The position numbers were made by a program, and so were the translations under genes. From assembly GCF_022458865.1 (NCBI RefSeq), contig NZ_JAJNMU010000011.1, positions 186,001 to 250,000 of the forward strand: a stretch of DNA of 64,000 nucleotides. The letters are read 5' to 3'. Positions 1-6,772 of this stretch are shown here, piece after piece. Position 1 is the first letter of the stretch, and every line of letters begins with the position of its first letter. Under the pieces are notes generated by a model. That model ran no database searches, was not told the DNA's origin, and saw only the letters and a list, made by a program, of their open reading frames with translations. This DNA is from Paenibacillus periandrae. GTDB lineage: Bacteria; Bacillota; Bacilli; Paenibacillales; NBRC-103111.

Positions 1-1
1 G

Positions 2-1414
2 GCTTCTCTGCTTTCGGACACAGAAGTTGAGAATATGTTAACCGCGACCAAGGAGGCGGGGCGTCAGCAGAATGCATCACAAGCGTCTGCAGCCGTTTCA
101 ATTGATATTGAAGGAGATACTCAACAAGCTGCTAAAATGCCCGGTACGAGCCCTTCTGTTGCGTCTGTAGGCTTAAATCAGACTGGATCTACATTAATAA
201 CAGGTGAAGCAAGCTCGACAAGCCCCAAATCTTCATTGTTGCAAGCTGAGACTTTATTAACCAAGGCTGATCCGGCTCTAAATACTGCTGCAGAAGACGG
301 CCCTACGAATTCAGCAATTTTATCAAAAGCAGGTTCACAGAGCCTGGGTGTAGAACAGGCCTCAACGTTAGCCAAATCAGCTGCAAATCTCACACAGGCC
401 CAGACTGTGACACCATCTCAACTCGGGTCAGGTGCTGGCATTCTAACGGATAATTCCGGTCGTGCTGTTGAGGTTCCCGCCGTGTTCCCTACTGTTAATA
501 ACAATGCAACAACAGCCGCAGCTTTGAACAACACATTCAAGATAAATCCTGAGCAGCTAACTTCGGAGCAGCTGAGGGAAACTGCCAATCGTCCTAATCT
601 GACGCAATCGACGGTGAATAATGGGACAGCTCCCGCTTTATCTACAGACATTCAGAAGGATACAGGTGAACATTGGATCTCCAAGCTGATTAAGGCGGTA
701 GGGGTAGAGCATGAGCAAGCGATATTTAAGCTGCCGGAAAAAAACGGTCTTGATAGTCAGCTATTGACTGCAGCAAGCTTAAGTGATCAAAGCTCAGATT
801 TACAAGCACCCGCTGGTACACAGCAGGATCCGTTGAAATCCGTAGATACTCTGAAGAGTGCACTTCTTCTGCTCGTGCAATCCGATGATACCCCAACTGC
901 ATTGAAAGAGACTGCACAGCAGGCAATTCAACAAATTACGGGACAGCAATTGCTGCTGAATACGGACAGAACCTCGGCTTTTTCCAATATTACGATGTTT
1001 ATTCCGATTATCAATGCCAATGGGGAACAAACAGCAGCTATTCATATCCAATCCCGAAAAGGTGCGCGTGGTCAAATTGATGCGAATAACTGCAGAATTG
1101 TTTTTGACTTACGAATGAAAGCATTAGGGGATACGATGCTCGATGTACAGGTGGTAGATCGGATTGTCAGCCTGCGTGTGTTAAATGACCAGCCTTTTAT
1201 ACAGCCATTACTGGAATCCCACCGTGAGGAAATAGCAGCAAGTTTATCGAAGATTGGTTATCAATTTATTTCTCTGAAATGCAGCCCTTATCCGGAAAAG
1301 GGTCAACCTTCGGAGGAAAAAGCAGCTGGCAGCAGCACTGAATCCAATCTATCGAGCCAGATAAAATCGTTGTATGGCAAGAAACCTTACAAGGGAATGG
1401 ATGTACGCGTATGA
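2..1414 (+). CDS. ylqG: YlqG-like flagellar-associated protein, FliK-like C-terminus (5' partial)
   Basis: The reading frame is open from the first bases of the window, so the real start is probably upstream; the first ATG inside is at 35. The N-terminal 250 residues are low-complexity, rich in Ser, Thr, Gln and Ala. The last 150 residues form a compact domain (FIPIINANGEQ, then a segment with DVQVVDRIVSLRV) that resembles the C-terminal domain of hook-length control proteins. It overlaps the next gene by ATGA. In B. subtilis ylqG sits in the same place before ylqH and sucC. A role in flagellar export or hook-length control is inferred from the pairing with an FlhB-like protein; it is not proven. 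Confidence 0.7.
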   Translation, partial: ASLLSDTEVENMLTATKEAGRQQNASQASAAVSIDIEGDTQQAAKMPGTSPSVASVGLNQTGSTLITGEASSTSPKSSLLQAETLLTKADPALNTAAEDGPTNSAILSKAGSQSLGVEQASTLAKSAANLTQAQTVTPSQLGSGAGILTDNSGRAVEVPAVFPTVNNNATTAAALNNTFKINPEQLTSEQLRETANRPNLTQSTVNNGTAPALSTDIQKDTGEHWISKLIKAVGVEHEQAIFKLPEKNGLDSQLLTAASLSDQSSDLQAPAGTQQDPLKSVDTLKSALLLLVQSDDTPTALKETAQQAIQQITGQQLLLNTDRTSAFSNITMFIPIINANGEQTAAIHIQSRKGARGQIDANNCRIVFDLRMKALGDTMLDVQVVDRIVSLRVLNDQPFIQPLLESHREEIAASLSKIGYQFISLKCSPYPEKGQPSEEKAAGSSTESNLSSQIKSLYGKKPYKGMDVRV

Positions 1415-1713
1415 AGCCTAAAAACCCCGATCCATTAAAAAAAGCGATTGCTTTGAAGTATGCGCCGGGAGAGAAAGGGGCTCCGGTGCTTGTAGCCAAA
1501 GGCAAAGGGCATATGGCTGAGGCTATCATGAGAAAAGCCAAAGAAAACGGAGTCCCTATTCAGGAGGACTCATCACTTGTTGAGGTCCTATCCAAACTGG
1601 AATTAGATCAGGAAATTCCTCCAGAGCTCTACAAGCTGGTGGCTGAAATTTTAAGCTTTGTTTATCGGTCTGATGGACGAGCTAAGCAAATAAAGGTTAA
1701 ATCCTATGAATAA
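1411..1713 (+). CDS. ylqH: FlhB C-terminal-domain homologue (YlqH / FhlB-like)
   Basis: A 100-residue protein with only the cytoplasmic C-terminal part of the FlhB/EscU export-switch family: an AIALKYAPGEKGAPVLVAKG stretch, then an IPPELYKLVAEILSFVYR ending. In FlhB the NPTH cleavage site precedes this part, so this protein matches the piece after the cleavage. Such stand-alone proteins can partly replace the FlhB C-domain in other bacteria (family knowledge). The start overlaps the ylqG stop (ATGA), which suggests translational coupling. A full-length flhB is also present at 41093. Confidence 0.85.
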   Translation: MKPKNPDPLKKAIALKYAPGEKGAPVLVAKGKGHMAEAIMRKAKENGVPIQEDSSLVEVLSKLELDQEIPPELYKLVAEILSFVYRSDGRAKQIKVKSYE

Positions 1714-2077
1714 TCAGCTGACTCGCAAACAACTAGGAGCTATAGGAGAAGAATTGGCTTGGAGGTATCTAGAGGGTCTGCAATATGAGCTCATCGAGAA
1801 AAACTGGCGCTGTAGAACCGGGGAAATTGATCTGATTATGAAGGATGGCAGCTTCCTGGTATTTGTAGAAGTGCGAACACGCAGCGGCAGCTTGCAATTT
1901 GGGACACCTCAAGAATCGGTTAATGCCAAAAAGCAGCAGCAGGTGATGGAGACCGCGCAGTTCTACGTTCATCGTTATCAGAAACAGCAGCTTCAGCTTC
2001 GATTTGATGTTATAAGTATTGTAACAACAAAGACAGGTGATCAAGTTTCTTTGGATCATCTGCTGAATGCATTTTAA
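1706..2077 (+). CDS. yraN: YraN family protein (UPF0102)
   Basis: A 123-residue protein with the family signature: LGAIGEELAWRYLEG at the N-terminus, then NWRCRTGEIDLIM and FVEVRTRSG. The E...GEIDLI...EV order matches the restriction-endonuclease-like fold assigned to UPF0102. No biochemical role is firmly established for bacterial YraN. The start lies inside the last codons of ylqH (8-base overlap), so the three genes form one tight operon that ends at the hairpin around 2099-2146. Confidence 0.9.
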   Translation: MNNQLTRKQLGAIGEELAWRYLEGLQYELIEKNWRCRTGEIDLIMKDGSFLVFVEVRTRSGSLQFGTPQESVNAKKQQQVMETAQFYVHRYQKQQLQLRFDVISIVTTKTGDQVSLDHLLNAF

Positions 2078-2098
2078 TTGAGAAATCAATTTCGATTC

Positions 2099-2146
2099 AA
2101 AAAAAGCCGATCAGCGCCATCCTTTAGGTTGGGTTTTCGGCTTTTG
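2099..2146. terminator. bidirectional intrinsic terminator
   Basis: AAAGCCGA (2103-2110) pairs with TCGGCTTT (2137-2144). A run of A before the left arm gives a U-run to a minus-strand transcript, and TTTT after the right arm serves yraN. The 55-residue minus-strand gene ends inside the hairpin. Confidence 0.7.
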
Positions 2147-2278
2147 GTTAAATATTCGTTGAACAAACGTTCGGTGTTTTTTGGTTTCCATAATCCGATT
2201 GATTTCCTCCATCACCAATCTCAATCGTTCATCCTCTGTACTGACCTTGCGCAATTCCGAATATGCGTATTTACTCAC
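2111..2278 (-). CDS. small hypothetical protein, 55 aa
   Basis: I do not recognise a family. Start chosen at GTG 2278 because AAAGGA lies about 8 bases upstream on the minus strand; the longer TTG frame to 2296 has no such site. The product is charged and helical-looking (SKYAYSELRKVSTEDERLRL, then a Lys/Arg-rich end). It overlaps the stop of the upstream 33-residue membrane peptide gene by 8 bases, and its TGA lies inside an intrinsic terminator. A compact start, stop and terminator arrangement supports a real gene. Confidence 0.6.
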   Translation of the reverse strand: MSKYAYSELRKVSTEDERLRLVMEEINRIMETKKHRTFVQRIFNQKPKTQPKGWR

Positions 2279-2372
2279 GGTGAGTATCCTTTCCAAAAAC
2301 AGTTTTCAGAGACAAGTACACGGTGGCGGCAAGAAAAATAAAACCTAATGCATTCCATAATCCCAGCATCAT
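2271..2372 (-). CDS. membrane micropeptide, 33 aa
   Basis: Begins MMLGLWNALGFIFLAATVYL, a single predicted membrane span, followed by a short charged tail (KTVFGKDTHRE). A ribosome binding site AGGAG lies upstream of ATG 2372, and a TATAAT box on the minus strand (2405-2410) lies upstream of that. The stop overlaps the GTG of the 55-residue gene downstream, so the two form a small operon. Function unknown. Because it is so short, conservation in relatives would be needed for certainty. Confidence 0.5.
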   Translation of the reverse strand: MMLGLWNALGFIFLAATVYLSLKTVFGKDTHRE

Positions 2373-2404
2373 ACATGTTCACTCCTATACTATCGGGTAA
2401 TGCT

Positions 2405-2410
2405 ATTATA
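2405..2410 (-). promoter_or_regulatory. -10 box for the two small minus-strand genes
   Basis: TATAAT on the minus strand about 30 bases upstream of ATG 2372. No clear -35 at the usual distance, so this is a tentative call. Confidence 0.4.
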
Positions 2411-2488
2411 CTACATCACTGTTGAATAATGTCGGAATTTGAATGAAAATTTAGGTAATTAGTATTAATATTTGATTTTTTGTAACAA

Positions 2489-2521
2489 AAAAAGACAAAT
2501 CTATATAGACTTGTCTTTTAT
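2489..2521 (-). terminator. comM terminator
   Basis: AAAAGACAA pairs with TTGTCTTTT around a TCTATATAGA centre. A run of A before the left arm gives a U-run to a minus-strand transcript. It lies just past the comM stop at 2539. Confidence 0.75.
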
Positions 2522-2538
2522 AAGGCAGGATGAGAGAC

Positions 2539-3051
2539 CTATACAGTTGACTGGCGGCTGCTGGTCGGTGAATGAGATTTTTTATCCAGACTGCGATATT
2601 GCAGCGCTTCAGCCAAATGAGGAATCGCCAACTGTGGACTACCATCCAAGTCGGCAATGGTGCGGGCAATTTTGAGAATGCGATCATAGGCTCGCACACT
2701 TAAGCCAAGGATTTCAAACGATTTTTGAAGTAACTGCTCGGCTTCCATACTCAGCTGGCAGTGCTGCTTCAACATTTTTCCGGAAAGCTCACTATTAAAG
2801 GTGATGGATGCATGTTGAAATCTGTGAAGCTGAATGTGACGAGCTTGTTCGACTTGAGCTTTCATTTCCTGCGAAGAGAGCTGAGCTGTTTTTTCAATGA
2901 TTTGACCATATTCAATACGCGGTACTTCGATCTGTAAATCGATTCGATCCAGCAGAGGACCCGATATTTTAGATCGGTAGTGCTCAATCTTAAGTTCACT
3001 GCAAGTACATTCATGAGCCGGTGTTTCGGCGCCCCAGTAACCGCACGGACA
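2539..3051 (-). pseudogene. comM: comM 3' part, separated by the integrated element
   Basis: C-terminal part of the Mg-chelatase-like AAA+ protein ComM (YifB). It begins at the conserved CPCGYWG with the following cysteine cluster (CTC), then SGPLLDRIDLQIEVPR and the C-terminal helical domain. Joined to 12783-13841 at the shared ACA it gives one continuous frame of about 522 residues, the normal family length. The ATG at 3066 used by a naive gene call is inside the element. ComM helps branch migration of incoming DNA in natural transformation in Gram-negative species; its role in Bacillales is less clear. This fragment has no start of its own and is probably not made. Confidence 0.93.
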
Positions 3052-3069
3052 TGCGTTCATTACCAAATC
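3049..3069. other. attL: attL (left comM junction)
   Basis: Host comM sequence ends and the element begins at ACA 3049-3051. The right arm of attP follows (3052-3069, TGCGTTCATTACCAAATC). It is the near-perfect inverse of 12766-12783 at the other end (16 of 18 bases). Confidence 0.85.
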
Positions 3070-3090
3070 AACATAATAGAAAACACCTTA

Positions 3091-3132
3091 AACCGTATCG
3101 TTTTCCTAATCGGAAAATAATACGGTTTTTTT
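3091..3132 (+). terminator. terminator at the left end of the element
   Basis: AACCGTAT (3091-3098) pairs with ATACGGTT (3120-3127), with an inner TTTTCC/GGAAAA stem, followed by a T run. In the integrated state nothing in the element lies upstream of it. In a circular form it would directly follow the serine recombinase frame, which would end at TAA 3118-3120 inside this hairpin. It therefore looks like the recombinase terminator. Confidence 0.75.
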
Positions 3133-3157
3133 AATTTCCTGAAAGGAGGTGAGGACA

Positions 3158-3358
3158 ATGCAATTGACTGCAAAGGATATTGATTTTCTTCTTAGTCTTG
3201 TTCGTCAGGACAAAATTCAAATTGATCTAATGAAAACAGATGATTTCTTTGGAATTAACTTCGAAAAAGTTCAAAGATTGCAGAAACAACTTCTTTCTTA
3301 TAACGAAGATATTCAAAACAAGTTGTTGACTTTGAAAGAAAAAATATCGGAGGAGTAA
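3158..3358 (+). CDS. small hypothetical protein, 66 aa
   Basis: Not recognised. Start ATG 3158 chosen because AAGGAGG (3143-3149) lies 8 bases upstream; a GTG at 3149 overlaps that site and is less likely. The product (MQLTAKDIDFLLSLVRQDKI at its start) is mostly helical and ends in a Lys/Glu-rich coiled-coil-like segment. It is the first of four small tightly packed genes at the left end of the element. Such genes beside a replication initiator may be accessory to replication or transfer, but there is no direct evidence. Confidence 0.65.
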   Translation: MQLTAKDIDFLLSLVRQDKIQIDLMKTDDFFGINFEKVQRLQKQLLSYNEDIQNKLLTLKEKISEE

Positions 3359-3360
3359 CG

Positions 3361-3570
3361 ATGGCTAGATTTTATCTTTTGGCTTTGTACTGGGAACACG
3401 AGTTTTTGCTGAATAGGTATGCCGACAGTATGAATAACTGGCACCTAGATAAGGACAAAAAAGAAGATTGGTTTCGTGTTAGTAATTTCTACAGGGACGT
3501 TATTCTTTTCAAAAGAGAGGAACTTTCATTTGAAAAAATACGGTTTTTTGTGAGGGAGATAAAACCCTAA
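3361..3570 (+). CDS. small hypothetical protein, 69 aa
   Basis: Not recognised. ATG 3361 follows a GGAGGAG site that overlaps the end of the previous gene. The product is rich in aromatic and charged residues (MARFYLLALYWEHEFLLNRY at the start). Its TAA overlaps the ATG of the next gene (TAATG), so translation is probably coupled. Confidence 0.6.
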   Translation: MARFYLLALYWEHEFLLNRYADSMNNWHLDKDKKEDWFRVSNFYRDVILFKREELSFEKIRFFVREIKP

Positions 3571-3836
3571 TGGATTATGTGATTGGTGTTTTTTGTTGGA
3601 TTGGTGTTGTTGTGTTTGCATACCCTTTGGCAATTTTCATTTTTGTTCTTTATCGGTTTAGTGCCAAAACTTACACCATGTTTTTATACATACAGTTTTT
3701 CTTTCTAGGTTTTCTCTTTGTTCAACCTAATCGCTTTACCATTTGGATTCTTTTCACCTTTGGTATTGCTAATTGGTTTGCAAGAAGATTAATCAAATTA
3801 GGTCAATATTCAGAGGAGGATAATTTAGATGATTAG
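3570..3836 (+). CDS. small membrane protein, 88 aa
   Basis: Three hydrophobic stretches cover most of the protein (from about residue 3 to 75), so two or three membrane spans are likely, followed by an acidic tail (EEDNLDD). Start overlaps the previous stop (TAATG). No family recognised. Membrane proteins of this size are common in mobile elements next to replication genes; function unknown. Confidence 0.6.
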   Translation: MDYVIGVFCWIGVVVFAYPLAIFIFVLYRFSAKTYTMFLYIQFFFLGFLFVQPNRFTIWILFTFGIANWFARRLIKLGQYSEEDNLDD

Positions 3837-3984
3837 ATTGTATAAAACCCTTATGCAATTAGAATTGGAAGTTGTTCTTTATTTGAAAACTGTGTTTTTA
3901 GAGGATTATCTAAAGCAACCTACTGAAGAAGGTGCAGAGGCTATTAGAGTCTTTGAACAAGTCATTTTGGAAAGAAAATCATGA
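3829..3984 (+). CDS. small hypothetical protein, 51 aa
   Basis: An additional short frame that fits the operon. GAGGAGGA (3812-3819) lies about 9 bases before ATG 3829, and the start overlaps the end of the membrane protein gene by 8 bases. The product begins MIRLYKTLMQLELEVVLYLK and looks helical. Its TGA at 3982-3984 is followed at once by a terminator. Function unknown. Confidence 0.55.
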   Translation: MIRLYKTLMQLELEVVLYLKTVFLEDYLKQPTEEGAEAIRVFEQVILERKS

Positions 3985-3990
3985 TTTGCT

Positions 3991-4013
3991 GAGGGGAGTA
4001 ATCCCCTCTTTTT
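3991..4013 (+). terminator. terminator after the small-gene operon
   Basis: GAGGGGA (3991-3997), loop GTAA, TCCCCTC (4002-4008), then TTTTT. It separates the four small genes from rep. Confidence 0.9.
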
Positions 4014-4257
4014 AAAATGCAGGAAGTTTATCGGAAAAATTTAAAGATGAGAGTAGAGCCTTTGGTTTCTAAACTTGGGGGCTAGGTAGAGTTGTTTGTT
4101 TACTCTGTGGCTGTTTAGTAAGTTTTGTCTTTGCTTTGGAGATGGTCAGAGCGATAAAAGTTACTCCAGCTACTAGCCTCTAATTGACTTGATATATTAC
4201 TAATATCTCGGCTCGCACTTTAAAGAAGAGGAGGAAGATAGGAAGGAGGTTTTTAAA
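4014..4257 (+). promoter_or_regulatory. rep leader, possible double-strand origin
   Basis: About 240 bases without a gene ahead of rep. CTTGATA at 4188-4194 in an AT-rich context resembles the nick sequence of pC194/pUB110-type rolling-circle origins (recalled as TCTT/GATA), which usually lie next to rep. A second CTTGATA occurs inside rep near 4838, so the match alone is weak. Confidence 0.35.
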
Positions 4258-5871
4258 GTGTCTAATTTAAGTAAAAAACAGGTTTCGAATATGCGAACTT
4301 TAAAATCTCTACGTATCAAAAAAGTTTCGCTTAAAAATATGTTGGAGTATATTGAACATAATGAAAGGATTTATCATTACTACTTACGGCTTCATAAGGA
4401 ATATAGATTCCGTCCTGAATACTCTAAAATCCTTAAATCAAAAAAACAATTGGTTGCTGAGTATATCGACGAATACTTACAAGATGAAGAAACAGATGAC
4501 ATCATCGAAAAAGAATATATTTATCATCCTGATAGTGGTTCGTATGAGACTTATAAAGTCGAACAATTTGATACTCTTCAAAAACATTTTGATGGGGATA
4601 TGATTGAGGAGTTTACAGAAAAAGCAAAAAAGAAAATCCCTAGAGGTACGGCAACTTATGATCAACTTGCTAATAAAATCAAGTTTTGCAATTGGAAATG
4701 GGAGGTTAACAAATACGAGCAAAATAAACTCAAAGAACTAATAAAAACGAACCTCTGCAATGATAAGTTTTGTAACAATTGCAAGAAAGTTAAACAAGCA
4801 GCGAGAATGGCTAAATTTATGCCAAAACTTGATAAGTATCGTGGTAGGATGTATCAAATAACGCTTACTGTTCCTAATGTCAGAGAGGAAAAATTAATCG
4901 ATAGTATTAAGTCTATGTTTAAAGCATTTGCAACATTGATTGAGTATTTGAAACTCAAAAAGAAGATTGCTGGTATTACAGATAAATATTTAATTGGTTT
5001 AGATTATCAAGGTGCTTTAAGAAGTTTAGAAATTACATATAAAGATGTTTTTGATCCTAAGAAAGGCGAATGGGTTACAATGTATCATCCCCATATTCAC
5101 GCTATCTTGGTTTTAGATGGTTTTGTTCCTAAAAAGAAAAGGGTAACAAATGATTATTCTTATCATCTTGAAAAGAAAACGAATAAGAAAGTTTTAAGAC
5201 GGGAATTTACTAAATTGGAAGAAGTCATACAAAAAATTTGGAGGATTCTCAACGAAAAGGAATTTGTAGAAGAAAAATATCAGGAAGGGGAAATTGTTAA
5301 ATATAGAGTTATTGACCCGATTGAATACATAAACGCAAATACTCTGTCAGTTTTTGTAAATAAACTTAAAGCAAATATGATACGAAGTGATATTGATATG
5401 AACGAATTCTTGAAAGAAAAGTTTGAATATTCTGTAGATTTCGTATACGAGATATACAAAAGAAAAGTTACTAAAACTACAATTGATCAGATGGAGATTG
5501 GTTATTCTTGCACATTAGATATTCCACGAACTGATAAGGACTACATAGAAATTTTCAAATATCTTACAAAGTCCACGTCTGGCGAGGGTAAGGGAGGAGA
5601 ACCTATTACTTATTGGCAGTTCAAAACATTATGGTTTGCTCTCCATCGTTGTAGACAAATTCAAGGATACGGTTGCTTGTTTGACGTCGACGACAATGAG
5701 GAGATTACAGAAGAAGATGTTGAGTTATCAAGAAAAATGCTCCAAATAATAAACGAAGAGTCTCCTATTCAGACTAGAGAGACCCTTAAAGAGATATATG
5801 AGAACAAAGAACGCTACTTCTATTTCTCAAAGAAAAAGATTACAGCAATTATTAAGAAATATAACCTATAA
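4258..5871 (+). CDS. rep: rolling-circle replication initiator, Rep_1-type HUH protein
   Basis: GTG start with AAGGAGG 8 bases upstream; 537 residues, longer than the usual 300-350 of plasmid Rep_1 proteins. Motifs: cysteine cluster LCNDKFCNNC (C167, C172, C175), as in the N-terminal part of Rep_1 proteins; YQITLTVPNV; a LEITY stretch; then YHPHIHAIL with H279-I-H281 as the metal-binding HUH. EIFKYLTK carries the likely nicking tyrosine Y435, matching the AKY.xK motif of the family. It would nick one strand at an origin and start rolling-circle replication of the excised circle, and might also serve as a relaxase for mobilization (inference). A possible nick site lies in its leader. Confidence 0.85.
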   Translation: MSNLSKKQVSNMRTLKSLRIKKVSLKNMLEYIEHNERIYHYYLRLHKEYRFRPEYSKILKSKKQLVAEYIDEYLQDEETDDIIEKEYIYHPDSGSYETYKVEQFDTLQKHFDGDMIEEFTEKAKKKIPRGTATYDQLANKIKFCNWKWEVNKYEQNKLKELIKTNLCNDKFCNNCKKVKQAARMAKFMPKLDKYRGRMYQITLTVPNVREEKLIDSIKSMFKAFATLIEYLKLKKKIAGITDKYLIGLDYQGALRSLEITYKDVFDPKKGEWVTMYHPHIHAILVLDGFVPKKKRVTNDYSYHLEKKTNKKVLRREFTKLEEVIQKIWRILNEKEFVEEKYQEGEIVKYRVIDPIEYINANTLSVFVNKLKANMIRSDIDMNEFLKEKFEYSVDFVYEIYKRKVTKTTIDQMEIGYSCTLDIPRTDKDYIEIFKYLTKSTSGEGKGGEPITYWQFKTLWFALHRCRQIQGYGCLFDVDDNEEITEEDVELSRKMLQIINEESPIQTRETLKEIYENKERYFYFSKKKITAIIKKYNL

Positions 5872-5875
5872 AAAA

Positions 5876-5911
5876 GTCACTTGCGAAGAACGTCAAAACT
5901 TCGTAAGTGAC
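5876..5911. terminator. hairpin after rep
   Basis: GTCACTTGCGAAG (5876-5888) pairs with CTTCGTAAGTGAC (5899-5911), 12 of 13 bases, loop of 10. A-run on the left gives a U-run only to a minus-strand transcript, so it is a poor terminator for rep itself. It could be a structured origin element instead. Confidence 0.5.
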
Positions 5912-6569
5912 AAAGGTAAAAATTGACGGAACAAGTTTCTAGCGAACAACTTGTTGTAGGTCTTCTGACAATGTATGCACCTTATATTTTAGAGATATTT
6001 AGAAAATATCCTGCAAAATTATAAAGGTAATTTATTGTAATTGTTTAAATGATAAGTGTGTTCCATGTTCCTCCTTACTTAGACAGAAACTATAATAACG
6101 AAGAAGAAACCTTGTTAAAAACAGGGTTTCTTCTTTTTTAGTTCAAATGTAAATGTAGATAACTTTTTTCTGTCACAAGACATTTAATATATACACAAGA
6201 CAACTAAAATCTCATGAAAGGGAGGAAAACTTTAAATCATCTAATTTATTCATTATGTGGCTAAGTCCTAAACAGATGGGTTTAGGCAAATTAAAAAGGA
6301 AGGTTATCCTCTGCATGGTGTGTTCCTATGTAAGATAACAAAATCAAGTTAAGGTTTTACCCTGTGCAGTTGTTTATCTTGGCGGGGCTGTTGTTTGTAG
6401 GTGAATCAGTTGCAAAGTCGTTATAGTCGGTATTATTTCCTTGGCAGGGTTGGGGGCACCTTTTGGGCGGTTTAGTTGCTCAAATGTATCATGACGCTCT
6501 ATCTGGTGGTCAAGCACCGGTTGAATAAAAGTGACAGTTAGCAGAGACAGTTCGTTTTAAAAGCATAAA
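5912..6569. other. non-coding structured region of the element, left part
   Basis: No convincing gene. Smaller hairpins are visible: CCTAAAC/GTTTAGG near 6268-6288, and GTTATC/GATAAC near 6303-6340. A ribosome-binding-like GGGAGG near 6222 has no start codon at a suitable distance. The strong terminator at 6100-6140 lies inside. The stretch may hold replication or transfer origin functions. Confidence 0.5.
6100..6140 (+). terminator. strong intrinsic terminator
   Basis: AAGAAGAAACC pairs with GGTTTCTTCTT around a TTGTTAAAAACAG top, followed by TTTTTT. A TATAAT at 6091-6096 lies just before the left arm. It ends rep transcripts or a short RNA. Confidence 0.85.
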
Positions 6570-6657
6570 CCCGAACGGATAAATGCGTAGCCGTAGTTGG
6601 CATAGGCGGGTTTTCCTATGCCATTACGTAGGCTGCATTCGCAGTTATCCGTTCGGG
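6570..6657. repeat. large nested hairpin, candidate single-strand origin or oriT
   Basis: Three stacked stems: CCCGAACGGATAA (6570-6582) with TTATCCGTTCGGG (6645-6657); TGCG plus AGCC (6584-6592) with GGCT plus CGCA (6631-6643); and GGCATAGG (6599-6606) with CCTATGCC (6615-6622). It is non-coding, lies between rep and a recombinase gene, and is followed by another hairpin near 6664-6684 (GAGGG/CCCTC). Rolling-circle replicons need a folded single-strand origin, which fits; a recombinase target or oriT is possible too. Confidence 0.6.
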
Positions 6658-6772
6658 AGGTCCCGGAGGGGTAGACCCTCTGGGCAAGGTTTTCCCATTT
6701 GGGGGTCTTGAGGCGATTTTTTACTAATGATACATCGGGGAATTACATACCCGGAAAGGGGGCGCTATTTTT

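Noticed and set aside
3055..3060. GTTCAT shared by both junctions (3055-3060 and 12789-12794) as crossover core
   Set aside because: A crossover there gives MNACPCG in ComM. The ACA crossover gives the consensus MNPCPCG and also lies at the centre of the attP dyad.
4838..4844. Second CTTGATA as a replication nick site
   Set aside because: It lies inside the rep coding region in a conserved protein segment; kept only as a warning that the motif alone is weak.
6255..6338. 27-codon frame (MWLSPKQMGLGKLK...) in the structured region
   Set aside because: The nearest GGGAGG is over 25 bases away and the region folds into hairpins; not supported.
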